Shown piece by piece: positions 11,576 through 22,836 of a DNA stretch of 64,000 bases; position 1 is the first letter of the stretch, and the number at the start of each line of letters is the position of its first letter. A model generated the notes under the pieces. It did not search any database and was not told where the DNA came from. It was given only the letters and a program-made list of their open reading frames with translations. Source of the stretch: Siphonodentalium dalli (Eukaryota; Mollusca; Scaphopoda; Gadilida; Siphonodentaliidae); assembly GCA_032622095.1 (NCBI GenBank), contig CP136062.1, positions 40,734,918 to 40,798,917 of the forward strand, in the 5' to 3' direction. The position numbers and the translations under genes were made by a program.

Positions 11576-12451
11576 AATTACACCGGTGACGTAAACACAT
11601 GTGCCAATCTTAGTTGTACTCTCGTAATTATCGGTACGATGAAACGGTGACGGAATCTGACGAGGTTTGCCGAATGTACAATCACCCAGTGAATTATCGA
11701 TCGACCATGCGATATCAAAAAACCAAAAGCTAGAAACACCACACTACGGTGGCGTAACAAGGTATACCGTGGCATACTCACAGTCAAACTCCAGACAGAG
11801 TTATCTCCCATCGCTTCACTGAGATATCACTGCCATAAGGACATTTGGTAAGGATTTCTTACGTGTTCTTAAAATTGTCTATGTCTGGCTCAGTCTATAT
11901 TGTTTTTATCAATACCGACGATGTGTTAAAATAGATGTATCGGTTAGCAAAGTACCATCCTTGTGGCCGTGCTATATCGCAGTGATGACGTAGAGGGCGC
12001 TGCATGGAGTTTGACTCACAGTATCATGTTTGGACTGAAATGCGGATAGTATATAGGGTTATAGCACAAGCGGAGTTATTTTACCATAATTTTGTCAGAC
12101 AAGACTCCGCGCGTGCTATGACGGACGTAAAGAACTTTTTCTCGCGGGTTGTGTATGACCGAAAAGGGCGACAAGGGGATTATCAAACAACAGCCAAACG
12201 CCGATTGGTCAACGGGTGTGTTTTATTCACAATAACATATTGACTGTCAAAATGCTTTCATTTGTATGTGCACATAGTCCATGTAGTCGCATGGTTGACA
12301 TAGTGTATAAGGCTTACAGTCATATATCAGGAATGTTATATGTCAAATTCCTTTCACTTCTTCAAATAGACCAATTACTTCCAGTGTATATTGATTAACA
12401 ACCTATTGTTGACCTCTCTCAAAATGACAAAACCCCCGCAAAAGGTATTCG
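11576..12451. other. Unassigned stretch
   Basis: Opposed open frames at 11578-11811 (minus) and 12004-12243 (plus) show no motif that I recognise. GC content is somewhat higher than in the flanks. A decayed exon or transposon cannot be excluded. Confidence 0.35.
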
Positions 12452-12680
12452 GATATCGATTTTTGAAGTCTGTTAAATTTTGGAGATGTGGTCCACTTCC
12501 ACGTGCTCAAAAAGACAAATTGCGGGTGTATGATGGATAACTCGAAAATCAAGCGGTTACTATTAACAATAATAACCACTTGATTTTAGAGTTATCCATC
12601 TTACACCCGCATTGTGTCTGTTTGAGCACGTGGAAGTGGACCACATCTCCAAAAATTAACAAACTTCAAAAATCGATATC
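12452..12680. mobile_element. Long foldback related to the element at 22376
   Basis: The arms at 12452-12562 and 12573-12680 are near-complementary. They carry GATATCGATTTTTGAAGT, GGAGATGTGGTCCACTTCCA, GAGCACGTGG and GATGGATAACTC. The element at 22376-22832 contains the same blocks once, as a single arm. The sequence just outside the right arm (GGGTTCC..ACCCCCGAAGGGC) also aligns with the left part of that element. This is therefore a foldback form of the same family, without a visible TTAA end. Confidence 0.8.
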
Positions 12681-12869
12681 TGATCACTTTGAGCTTTGAA
12701 GGGTGGGTTCCTTGACTCGAATCAAATATATTTTTTTTTTACCCCCGAAGGGCTTAACTATCTCTGAAATTTTAAACCGGTCTCGCCAAATCCCACTCAC
12801 CCTGCTAGGTTTATTTTCAATATTGTTCCAGAAATTTCTCTCTTTGTCTTCAAACTGTTGGGTTATAAC

Positions 12870-13040
12870 TCGATCATAACCTTAATATATATCTTTATTA
12901 TCCTCCATATGTGGAGATTTATATATACATGTTTATATTATTAGAACAAACACAATTTGGTACATAACACAGTGTATAACAAAAAAATAAGATTACAAAC
13001 ATATCTACAACACATGTCTCAATATGTATGATGAACCAAC
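12870..13040 (-). mobile_element. Possible LINE 3' tail (minus)
   Basis: Read on the minus strand it ends CTCCACATATGGAGGATAAT followed by AAAGATATATATTAAGG: a short stem then an AATAAA-like signal and an ATAT tail. The region 33745-33900 (minus) ends almost the same way (CTTCACTTGTGGAGGACAAT then AAAAAATATATATATA). The shared terminal stem and signal suggest the 3' ends of one retroposon family. No reverse transcriptase frame is visible. Confidence 0.4.
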
Positions 13041-13197
13041 TACACATGCAGAAATTCTAGAAATTAGAAGTAAAATGAGCGAAGAAAACCACAAAGCTGA
13101 AACAGACAGGCTGTCACTCTGACATATACTTATCGCTAATCAAGTTTCGTCATCAATTCTTCTTTTCTGATTGGGTAGTGGCAACTTATCACGTCTA

Positions 13198-15108
13198 GGG
13201 GCCTATACTATAGAATTACAATTGCCGTGTTTCTCCACGTGGACAGCGTTAGTGGGTAATTTCCCAGTCTTGTAAATCTAGACTTGTGTTCTATAGTACT
13301 CGAGCAATTGTGTTCTTGTAAATTCCTTGCATTGGATATTGGAATTAAACAATAGGCGATTACCCTTTTTCACACCATACATCGTTGTGAACTGACTTAT
13401 ATAATGTTCTGGGAGAGCCATTCTCTAACTGGGATTCATTTCAGCAGCAAGCTGCTCGGTTTTTGTGGTGTTTGGAGTGTCCCAACGCTGCATCTTTTTG
13501 TTATTCTATAGTACTCGAATTGTCTAACTTGGGGAAAAACAAGAACTCGCTTGACGGGCTGATAAATTACCAACTTAGGGAGTTCCATAGTACAGACATA
13601 ACACAAATCGGGTAGAACACGGTGTTAACATTACAAGTATACGAGGCTGAATTAGTGGTTATCATCGCAATGAAACGCGTGCGAATGTCGATATGTCGGA
13701 TTATCGCTTTGTGTATTGCGCACTCACGCATTAACCCTTTCTCGACGTGCGAAGTTTCACCGGGTCAATAAAACCGTAGTCATATTGAGATGATGGGTTC
13801 AAATTACGCATGGGCGTAGATATATTTTGAGATGGGGTTCATAAACATAGACAAATTGGCTTTGATAAATAAGGGTTTGCACATAAATTATGTTGTGACG
13901 GGGGCGATTCTCATCAAAATACTCAACAATTGGGAATGTCACGCAGGGACGTTCAATGGGTGTTGGCGCATCACAATAATCTTCGTCCCAAAGTTAGTGA
14001 TGATTGATTTATGGGGTAAATGGCAATTAGTTCAGAAGTTTCGATCGGTTGGAATTGTTGGTTTGGGGATTTCTAACAGTTGGAAATCTTGAGTAATCAT
14101 TGCAGAATTTCAACCGAATGGGGTGCAAATATAGTTTTCTGGTTCAGGGAGGAGCTCTACTCGGGCAGCGGAGACCTTATACGTGAATGTTACCGCGATT
14201 CCATGGTAGAAAATGGCACTGAATTAAAAATTAAGACTGGAGAATAGGTTATAATCATTACAATGACTAAATTTTCCAGCTAATGTGACTGCAAATTATA
14301 TTTATACTACTAGTATGATGTTTTCCTACATTCAGTGTAATTTTGGTTGTTAAATCTAAGTTTCTACTTAAACAAAAAGTTACACCGACCCTTTGGAAAA
14401 TATACTCTCCGGCAATTCAGTTTGTTTTCAATTACATTGTACATGTATCGAAATCGTACGTATACGACAACCAGTTAAAATTTCCCTGCTCAATCTGACA
14501 CTATAATCACCATGTGTAGGTTTTTCTGTCGATGGGGTTTATTTGTGATCACTCTATCCGTCTCTATCCCTTTGTGTTCGTACATGCATCGTTAAATATA
14601 TTTGACCATGAACCATGTAAATACAAGGAAAGTCATGAAAAGCTATATATTGTCTTCTATGATGTTGGTCAATAAAACATCTATCTCTTATAAAGAGCGT
14701 TTTCGCTTACGATATTTTGTACTCGTGTTCAGCGTAAAATGTTGTAATAGTTTGTGTATTTTCGCGATGCTTGTGCCATTGGGATTATGGTGCACGCAAG
14801 TAGTTTTCGTGTTCCCCATTGCCTATCATAACATTTACTTTATACATCCACTAAACCACTCGCCAAATGACTCAAATATATATAGGCATTACTATATCCA
14901 TTTATGTATAATATTAGAGTAAGTTCCCTTTACCCATTAACAAGCGTTCGCCTCCGCGCGTATAAAACGAAGATCCATAGTACTGGATTTTGTCTGTTCT
15001 TGTAAATGACGGGGAGTCGCACACACTTGTAAATTATCGTATCCATAGTATTCGACAGTTTGTCCACGTGGAGAAACAAGGCAATTGTAATTCTATAGTA
15101 TAGGCCCC
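13198..15108. mobile_element. 1.9-kb DNA transposon-like element with 48-bp terminal inverted repeats (X1)
   Basis: The left end GGGGCCTATACTATAGAATT continues to 13245. The right end at 15061-15108 is its reverse complement with a single mismatch over 48 bp (G versus T at position 30). Subterminal copies of a motif close to CTATAGTACTCGA occur at about 13291, 13503, 14969 and 15025, as expected of transposase-binding repeats. Frames inside (86 codons at 13832-14092, 106 codons at 14602-14922) show no transposase motif. No convincing target duplication was seen; flanks read ..ACGTCTA and CGGCCAG... The superfamily is unknown. The high end identity suggests recent activity. Confidence 0.85.
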
Positions 15109-16206
15109 CGGCCAGTTGGTGTGCGTTTCGTTGCTATATTGCGACTGTTGTGATGCTTGTTAGTGTCAATTTCCATGTTTCATTTCTTTGCAATTGCTAT
15201 CACTTTAGCACGTTTAACTAGGACCAAGGCACATTTTAGTCCAACAGCTATCAACTGTCTTATTAGCCAAACCTGGCGGAAATTATGACTATCTTCTCAC
15301 GAAGGCGACTATGACTGTCATAGACATTATATTATCGATTGGCGAGAGTGGGTACACTGAACGACAGCTCCATTAACATTATTCAGAGTGGTCGGGGTTC
15401 TCGTGAAATAAGGTTTGTGGCTGACATATAGAATTTCTATTTTAACCATTTATTTACGAAATACTCATTGATGAGTGGTTGCCTCAAGAAATAGTTATAT
15501 TTCTAATAAGTTTAACAAACGGCCATTTGTCGAACTTATTATTTAAGCATTTCCCATTAATAAATGAATGTACGTGGTATGAATGATCTTGCACATCTAT
15601 TATGTTTTCATCTGTATGTCGTCTGCTCATTATGCTTTTTAACAGGGTGTAAGAATCCAGGAACAGCCAATATTAATATTTAGAGCACAATCCCATTGTT
15701 GCAATCGTTCCCTGATTTTTGGTAAAGTACACCAATTCCCAAGACTGGCGAAGGAATAGTTCAATGATTATCCCATTGTTAGGCACCCGTAACTCATAAC
15801 AGACACATCGCACGGGCGCTTCAAAGTGGGACCAGTCCGTGTTGTTTCGGACATATCTATTCACATTCAACGGCGATCAGTTCATGTTAATCACGTTTTT
15901 TGGCGTGGCTAACCGGCTATTGTGTCCAATCGCGGCCAGCGCACGGCACTTGTCCAGTTTATTGCATTATGTGGGATCAATTATGCTCTAAGTCGGTCAG
16001 AGCATGCGATTTGTTCTCTACCAGAATAAATCTCGTCTTCGACTCGATTGATTCTAGTAAATAACAATTATTGTGCTCTAACCATTACTAAAAGTTATTG
16101 TGGTAACATGATGTAACATTAACGGCTTGGAGTGTATGTTCAACCGTGTCGCGAAGCTTTTTCATTCCTGTTAAGAGCTCAGGAAAACCTTATCGACTTG
16201 CAATGC
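15109..16206. other. Unassigned stretch
   Basis: No repeat copy or gene was recognised. A 65-codon minus frame at 15673-15870 has no known features. Confidence 0.4.
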
Positions 16207-16322
16207 TTCTTTAGAATAATTACAGCAACCCAGTCATGGTCCTCTGTCGGCTTACCACGCCCACACCATACTTGTGACATAATCCTTGTGTCAAATACAG
16301 ACCCAGCAAAGGCTGAATAATG
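16207..16322 (+). repeat. Dispersed repeat family CC, copy 1
   Basis: TTCTTTAGAATAATTACAGC is followed by GGCTTACCACGCCCACACCA and ACATAATCCTTGTGTCAAAT. This matches 17004-17226 and 18847-19020. Confidence 0.7.
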
Positions 16323-16429
16323 ACGTTTATATAGAGACTATAGACCGCTATAAACCAACGTCCTGTTAACAGAGCCGTACATGCTCTTCGTGTTGATTTA
16401 TCTGGAAGTGTTGTAGTCGTACAGGGACG

Positions 16430-16650
16430 TGGCTAGAGTGTGGGTGGGGGTGTCCACCTTGAAATTACCAACTGCAAACCCACTTTAAACTGGCCGAATT
16501 CCGAAGCTCGCGAACTTCCATTTGCATCCCACCCCATCGTTGGGTTTAAATTTTCCAACCCGACAACCATATAAAATAGAACATTTCCAACTGAGAGCCA
16601 TTTCAGTGCAAAATGTTGTCTAAAATATACCAATGTTGGTCTAAAAACAA
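16430..16650 (+). repeat. Fragment related to the sequence beside 46020-46150
   Basis: Shared phrases are CATTTGCATCCCACCCC..TTGGGTT, CATTTTCCAACTGAGAG-type and CATTTCA. The relation is to the duplicated flank of the piggyBac-like element at 45.6 kb and its continuation. The stretch is short and diverged. Confidence 0.45.
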
Positions 16651-16781
16651 ATTCCGAATTCATTGATGGCTTAAAATCAAATTATGGGAACAATCTACCT
16701 ATTTTGTCGTGACATTTCCAATCAGAGTTTCGACCAAAGTTGGGTGCCGGGATGTGAGATACTAATTATACCACCACATGA

Positions 16782-16880
16782 TTGTTCGCGCTGCCACTTG
16801 CCAATGGCAAAAATAGTTCACATTTGGCAAAAATATTTTCATTTGGCAAAAGTTTTGGCAAGTCACTTTTTAATTCCTCA
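16782..16880 (+). mobile_element. hAT-like element end, fragment
   Basis: GTTCGCGCTG is followed by several TTTGGCAAAA/CCAATGGC motifs spaced as in the end of the 60784-61983 element. Only about 100 bp of one terminus is present. Confidence 0.5.
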
Positions 16881-17003
16881 ATAACGTTGAAAAATATCGG
16901 TCAATCAATGCCACCTATCCGTAATAGTAATTGTGATTTTTGCGAAAGGTCTCTACTATATATATATCGTCACGACATGCAGTAGAATGCCAGTGTCGTT
17001 TAA

Positions 17004-17226
17004 AGCAAAACTTTTTGGAATAATTACAGTAACTTTCTTTTGACGGCTCACCACACCCACATGCTACCTGCCACACAATCGGTGTGTCAAATACAGAAAG
17101 AATGGCGGCTCACCACACCCACATGCTACCTGCCACATAATCGGTGTGTCAAATACAGAAAGAATGGGAGTTGATAAATGCCATTATCCCTGAGCGATGC
17201 CATGGTGATTACACGGCGAGTTGAAG
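17004..17226 (+). repeat. Dispersed repeat family CC, copy 2, with 62-bp internal tandem duplication
   Basis: A 62-bp block starting CGGCTCACCACACCCACATG is present at 17044 and again at 17106 with one or two differences. The flanking blocks match 16207-16322 and 18847-19020 (GATGCCATGGTGATTACA near the end). Confidence 0.8.
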
Positions 17227-17234
17227 GGTTTAGT

Positions 17235-18290
17235 ATTGATTATCGTTTGGAAGGCCAGAGCTGATTTACCATCACACTCATTTTGTCCTCCATAGTATGA
17301 ATCGTACGTGACACGTAGTGGAGCAACCACACATGATGTGCCTCAAATGTTCCTTTTATCGGCGACATAACGCTAATAATAATGTATCTAACATCAGTCA
17401 GTGGTCCCGACGGAGTTGACATGACAAGACTTATCGTGGATTGTGCAATCCTGTCTGGATACTGGCCCACATATCCAAATGACGCAACTGACGTCAGAAA
17501 CCTTATCATGACGTCTTCGCTTGTGTTATATAAGGATTAACTGTCATGTGGACTGTTTTTATGGAGATGTAACCGTGAGGTAAGGGGACGTAACTTGTGT
17601 AAAACCCGAAGGGTTTTACATACAAGTTATGACCACTTACCTCACGGTTACATCTCCATAAAAATAGTCCACATGACAGTTAATCCTTATATTTATATAC
17701 ATTTAGCGAAAAAGCCACTTTTGTAAATGTATTTAAATCGAAAAGTGTATCGTGACAAAAACAGCCCAAAGTACCCAATAGCACCCTTGGCAAAAGTTAT
17801 TAGGAACAATTTCTCTTCATATTGAAACCCGATGATGTATTAAGTCAATCCTGCGCGAGTCCAAATGCGCCCAAAACATTACGCGTTCGTCTTTCCAAAC
17901 CCAATGACGTATCGTTGGTGTTATGAGCTTGGTGTTATGAGGCGTTGCGCATTCACCGAGAAATAACTGCAACTAGCCACGTGGGCGCCGACCAATCAGA
18001 ATGCTGGATTTAGTGATGACAACACTTAGTATGTAAATATATTAAGTTAACCAAATCACATGGGAATTCTTCATAAGTAGTGAAGTAGCTAATTTAATTT
18101 TCATCGCGATGGTCCATTCCGATTCCGCGCTTTGATAATCTCCCCACAGTTGCTAACCAGAAGTCACGTGACAATTTCTCCAAAATCCATACCCGCGATC
18201 TTTGAAAAATCACTGATGGATACAGAACAAAATATATGACGTCATTCAACTGCGCCTACTGTTTAAGCGCATGTGGTTGCTATTAGTATC
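17235..18290 (-). repeat. Dispersed repeat family A, longest copy, interrupted by a palindrome
   Basis: Read on the minus strand it starts ATAGCAACCAC..GAATGACGTCATATATTT and passes ATCCATCAGTGATTTTTC and AAATTGTCACGTGACTTC. After the palindrome at 17529-17691 it continues TTTCTGACGTCA, GGATTGCACAAT and ATGTCGCCGATAAAAGG. Copies occur at 29575-29895 and 43555-43830 (both plus), each with different deletions. In all three the block coding M-S-P-I-K-G..F-E-A..W-L-L-H-Y is retained to some degree. That may be a relic of coding sequence or simply the best-conserved DNA. Confidence 0.7.
17529..17691. mobile_element. Near-perfect 163-bp palindrome (MITE-like)
   Basis: The arms start TAAGGATTAACTGTCATGTG and run about 75 bp each with very few mismatches. 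A short loop around CCCGAAGGG separates them. The outer borders are TATATAAGG and CCTTATATTTA. It sits inside family A, which lacks it at 29575 and 43555, so it is probably an insertion. Confidence 0.85.
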
Positions 18291-18846
18291 ATGTCATCTG
18301 TTCTGGTTTCGACATGATATAGCATGAATATATATAGGCTTAACGATTCCTTCAATTTCAATAGCTAAAGGTATAAAATCGACTACTGTTTGCTTCTAAA
18401 AGTATACAGGTTTACATTTACCACCAATTTATGATCTAAGTTGGCAGCTTTCCGCGGGATATCATATAGGAATTATGTTGCTCTGTCTTGGGCTGACATT
18501 TTCCGACTTCATGATGTGCAGATACAATTCGTTTCTGTAAATCTGATTTTGAAGACACGCTTGCAAAATTGTCATTTTCTATATCACAGTATGGTCGATA
18601 AATTGCCTGCCATTCAACTAACACATGTATGAGCCGATTGACTATAATTATAATAAGCCATGGGGGCATCGATACATCGTTACCTCATTATTCCGACATA
18701 AGCACATCAACATTTAGCAACTGTATGTTATTTAGAATGGGATTAAAATGTTGGTTCTTTGTTCCGTTCTTCGGCAATTTTTCGAACAGTGTAGAAATGT
18801 ATTATCTTTAATTTGGAAGTAATATTTCTCGGAAATCATTATTTAG
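18291..18846. other. Unassigned stretch
   Basis: Overlapping open frames on both strands at 18436-18811 show no motif. No repeat copy was recognised. Confidence 0.4.
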
Positions 18847-19020
18847 AGCCCAATACTTCTTTATAATAATAACAACTAACCCTTGTCAGTCGTGTGACGG
18901 CTAACAATGCCACTATGATATACTTGACACATAATCCTTGTGTCAACTATAAAATAAAGTGCGAACGCCGATTTGTGTCATTGACCTTCAAGGTGTCATG
19001 GTGATTATATCAGAGTTGGA
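18847..19020 (+). repeat. Dispersed repeat family CC, copy 3
   Basis: CTTCTTTATAATAATAACAA, ACATAATCCTTGTGTCAACT and GTGTCATGGTGATTATA match the corresponding blocks of copies 1 and 2. Confidence 0.65.
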
Positions 19021-19116
19021 ATGCTATAACCTATATAGCCCCGCCCTATGATCGGCATTATGAAATGACTTGCAGATCGATTGCGGTCATTGGATTTTGA
19101 CATGCAGAGTATTTAA

Positions 19117-19221
19117 AGGGGTACTGTACACTAAATATGGCTAAACATTTGTTGCATATATTCTGTCGAGTATAAAAGGAGATGGTCAAATACATAACCG
19201 GATTTAGTGTACAGTACACCT
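19117..19221. mobile_element. T2/Kolobok-like MITE, simple 105-bp form (R1)
   Basis: The element starts AGGGGTACTGTACACTAAAT and ends with the complement, one mismatch over 20 bp. TTAA lies directly outside both ends (19113-19116 and 19222-19225). TTAA targets combined with TTAAAGG-type ends are the hallmark of T2-family MITEs assigned to Kolobok. The internal phrase TATATTCTGTCGAGTATAAA recurs in the 24315-25375 element, so this is the single-copy relative of that array-bearing element. Confidence 0.85.
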
Positions 19222-19225
19222 TTAA

Positions 19226-20039
19226 ACCAATGATCCCAATAGATCTGCAAGTCATCCCTTATAATCATATACCAGTACATTTTAATACAACATTAATCAT
19301 TGAACAACTCTTCAAAACTACCACAACAATTTTAAGTAACATAGTGTTCAAATTCCAACATAGTCGCCCAATAACCGGCAAGACACAGCGAGCGCGTGCA
19401 CGTGATCGACTTGAAGTGACGTACGCGTTTCCGATGTCCATCAACCAAAAACTGAATTGTCGACTTCCGCTATTGGTTTATGGACATCGGCAACGTTCAT
19501 GTACACCCCGGCTAAATGTACTGATTCCTACGGGCGCTAATTGTGTGAAAGTGGAGGGTCCGTGATTATTAACTAATGATTGTAATGCTGGTATATATAT
19601 ATATTGATCTCCCGGGGTGATGGTCATTAGCTGGCTCGGGAAGGATTATCTCCCCTGCAGCTGAGAGGAAAACACCCACGCCTGCCGCCAGAGAGGGTTC
19701 ACAAATCTGGCGGTTAACAGTTACGACTACATTCAGCTATTCGTTGTCGTGAAATTTATGTCGGGCCGAAATTAGAGAGGTAACGCAAACTCACGGATAG
19801 ATTTACGAGTATGTTTAGCTATTCGTATCCGTAAAATTCACTTGAGCCAACGACTATACGATTAGGATGATTGCTTTAGAATTGTACAGAAAGGCAAATA
19901 AGTTTAGCACTATATGGCCCAATTGACTGCAGACTTAAACATATTTTCTTTTAGTATAGGGCGATATGTCAGCCATACAGTATTTCTCGCGTGTCTCATC
20001 TCTGGCGATCAATGTGTGTCCGGCAGAATACCAGACTCT
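19226..20039. other. Unassigned stretch with a small hairpin
   Basis: An 18-bp inverted repeat (CGATGTCCATCAACCAA at about 19433 against 19472-19491) flanks a short GC-richer patch at 19370-19510. The 127-codon frame at 19182-19565 starts inside the MITE and is not credible as a gene. Confidence 0.4.
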
Positions 20040-20335
20040 TAAAAATATAGCTACTATATATAGTACCTATATAGGTAGTATCCTTGCCACTGGGTTAGTG
20101 CCTAACTTTAGGTGCTATATAGTAGCTATATGATATAGCTATACTATAAAGTACCTAATTAGGTATTATATAGTACCTAATTAGCTACTATATATGGTAG
20201 CTATACAGCTAATATATAGTACTTATTAAAAGTATATATTATTTAGCACCCAAGTTAGGTATTATATAGTACCTAGGTATGTACTATATAGCACCTTCAT
20301 AGGCACACTATAGTACCTAACTATAGTGCCATTTG
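20040..20335. repeat. Cluster of short nested palindromes built on GGTACTATATAGTACC
   Basis: More than ten overlapping copies of TATATAGTACC and its complement, with variants (TAGCTACTATATA, ACCTAATTAGGT), fill about 300 bp in both orientations. A smaller cluster with the same words lies at 21885-21970. It is not a simple head-to-tail array; the motifs alternate in orientation. Confidence 0.7.
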
Positions 20336-22371
20336 GTAATATAATCTTCCATTCCGAAGCCCGCGAAGTCGAACAAAGTTCAATGCAAACGGAGTCGGTT
20401 GACTCGGCGGAACTCCAACTTTCTTGTCTTGTCTTCTTAGATTCCTGCGTTTACTTTTCACAACACCTTTATTTCGGTTGATCCAGAGTAATTCATACAA
20501 CGATGAATTATAACGATGGCTTCGTGAAAAGAAATTCCTCTGGTGTGAGAGTCTCTCAAATAACAGGGGGGTAATTTGGTTTATCATGAATGCGATATAT
20601 ATATGTATGTATATGTGTACCACACAGCGTTTCTTATAGTATTTTATCCAAATATAGACCTTACTGAAACAAAAATAGGTTATATCGGGCAGTATTGGTT
20701 TTATTTTTTCAATATGAGGGCTCCTGAAAATTAGTGTCAATCGTCAAAATAAAACCAAAAAATTAAGATTTTTTTTTTATTTTACTAGCTGATGTATCTC
20801 GTACAAACTGAAATATGCCCTTATGCACCATAATATTACTAAATTAAAGAGGAAATGTTAGTCTACATTTTGAGAGTGATATCTTGTCCAATTTTAACCC
20901 TTTTCGTGCAGAATTTGGCAATTTATAATAAAAATTTACCAAAATTAACAGAAAATTTAAATTAAAAATACTTTAATAGCAATATGAAGCAACATACGTC
21001 AATTGAAATATCTAAACATAATGGTACAACATCAGACAAATTTTACCAGATGGCAGGACATAATATCTGTTTAACAGACCTGCCATGACAATCTTGCACT
21101 GGGTGCCGGAAGCTGTCAGGTCAACCATTGTCAGCTTTCCCCAAATGGGGGGGGGGGGGGGGCTAGCACACCTCGAAATTGGGTGGGGGAACATTAACCC
21201 CCTGACCCCTCATGGTATCTATTGCCCATGCATAATTCCCAGATTTATCACTTTCTGTACTATCTACATACGGATCCATGAGTTTCTTCTTTAAATCTGT
21301 CCAACATGTCGCCATTATCATTTGAAAATAAGAAAATATGAAATTAACAACTTGTCATGGCGAGACGTGAAATTTCGTAAAATTCAAATTTTCTTATAGG
21401 AATCACTGAACTAAATGGTTTCCCATAGGCATCAGTGTTAACGCTTCGACCGAATTCCCTGAATTGAAGCCTACAGGTTATTCCAGTGGTGTTTACCCAG
21501 CTAGATTGACACCAGTTGATCACGAAAATGCAAGAAAAATCATAGGTCATGTGTTACTTTCTTAAATAAATCCCCAAGTGTACGACAGGGCTATATCCCA
21601 CAGCCAAATTTGGTCTGGAAAAACCCAGAACTACAGCAGCTAGTTAAATCAATTTCCCACTCACACAAATCCATTCCCCCATTAATTCACCAGTTTAAAT
21701 TATTTAGATATGATGTACAAATCAAATAAACACGATGTCATCCTTTGATAACGTGTCACATGTATCAGGTGAAGGTCATTCTTCAGTTACCTTCACCTTT
21801 AGCATTCCACGGTGTACTCGCTCCCCGACTCTGGAACACATTTAGCTCCCTGGTTCCTATAGCGGTTCCACGATAGGCACTAAAGACGGTATAGCTACTA
21901 TATCACACCAATAACCTATATGTGTTACATATATAGGTACTATAGCTACAATAGCTAATATATAGAAGCTATGCGGACTCCGATTTTTGTGAGTGAACAG
22001 CGAGGAATGGCTGGTATAACTCGTGAATGAGCAGTGAGTTTCCACTTCCCACGATCTAGCATGCAGATTATGTACAGCGCGAACGATAATCTTCTTATCA
22101 ATCTGTATTGTTAAGCGGATTTGTTGGTACACAGCGAAGAAATTGATACTCTATCATCGCACGGTTAGGACATAATGACTGTACGGTTAGAAAGTGCGCA
22201 TAATTTGATTACGTATTACCCTAATCGTCACCCTAAACGTATCCGTTGCTCTCTCCGTGAGTTGCGAAACCTCTCTACTATGACGACGACCGGTAGTTCT
22301 ATTGAACTCGACAGGGTACTACGTCACTAGAATTTGTTTTCTTTGTATCAGTGGTACATCTTAGTTTCATG
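20336..22371. other. Unassigned 2-kb stretch
   Basis: Contains the longest frame not made of simple repeat (minus, 20321-20740, 139 codons). It shows no recognisable domain and starts within the palindrome cluster. A G-tract lies at 21147-21162. The palindrome words recur at 21885-21970. Nothing else was recognised. Confidence 0.4.
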
Positions 22372-22375
22372 TTAA

Positions 22376-22832
22376 AGGTACTCAATCCGATTTAACGGTC
22401 CTAACTTACTATTTCTTTGGCTTCTGGGGTAAATTTTTTTTTATTCTTGTCGAGGAATCCACCGGTCAAAGCTCAGAGTGATCAGATATCGATTTTTGAA
22501 GTTTGTTATATCTCGAGATATGTAATAATATGTGGCCCAGAAACACGTGGTCAAACGGAGGGTCTCGGACAAATTTGCGGATGAAGATGGATAACTCTAA
22601 ACATCAAGTGGTAATACGGCCAAATTTCGTGATACTTTAGTGATAATACGGCCATATTTTGTTGAATAAAATGTTGCTAAATAACAAGGTTTGGGAAATT
22701 TGATACCATAGTTGACAGGGGTTAGCATTATTTTGTTGCAATAAATCGATTCAGATAACTAAAGCTTATCTTAAAGAAATGTTGTTGCTGTATCTTGATG
22801 GTATGGGGACCGTCTGATCTGATTGAGTACCT
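22376..22832. mobile_element. T2/Kolobok-like MITE (U1), 457 bp
   Basis: Ends are AGGTACTCAATCCGAT and the complement AGGTACTCAATCAGAT. TTAA borders both sides (22372-22375, 22833-22836). It shares internal blocks with the foldback at 12452-12680 and with the fragment at 30265-30430. There is no transposase frame. Confidence 0.85.
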
Positions 22833-22836
22833 TTAA

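Noticed and set aside
14602-14922. 106-codon frame as the transposase of element X1
   Set aside because: No DDE/D pattern, zinc finger or similarity I can recognise; hydrophobic composition is that of AT-rich DNA.
17529-17691. Transcription terminator hairpin
   Set aside because: Bacterial-type terminators do not apply to this DNA, the stem is far too long, and it behaves as an insertion.
19182-19565. 127-codon plus-strand gene
   Set aside because: Its first part is the terminal repeat of a T2/Kolobok-like MITE; the rest shows no motif.
20321-20740. 139-codon minus-strand gene
   Set aside because: No recognised domain; it starts in a palindrome cluster and ends in unassigned AT-rich DNA, with no splice or promoter evidence.
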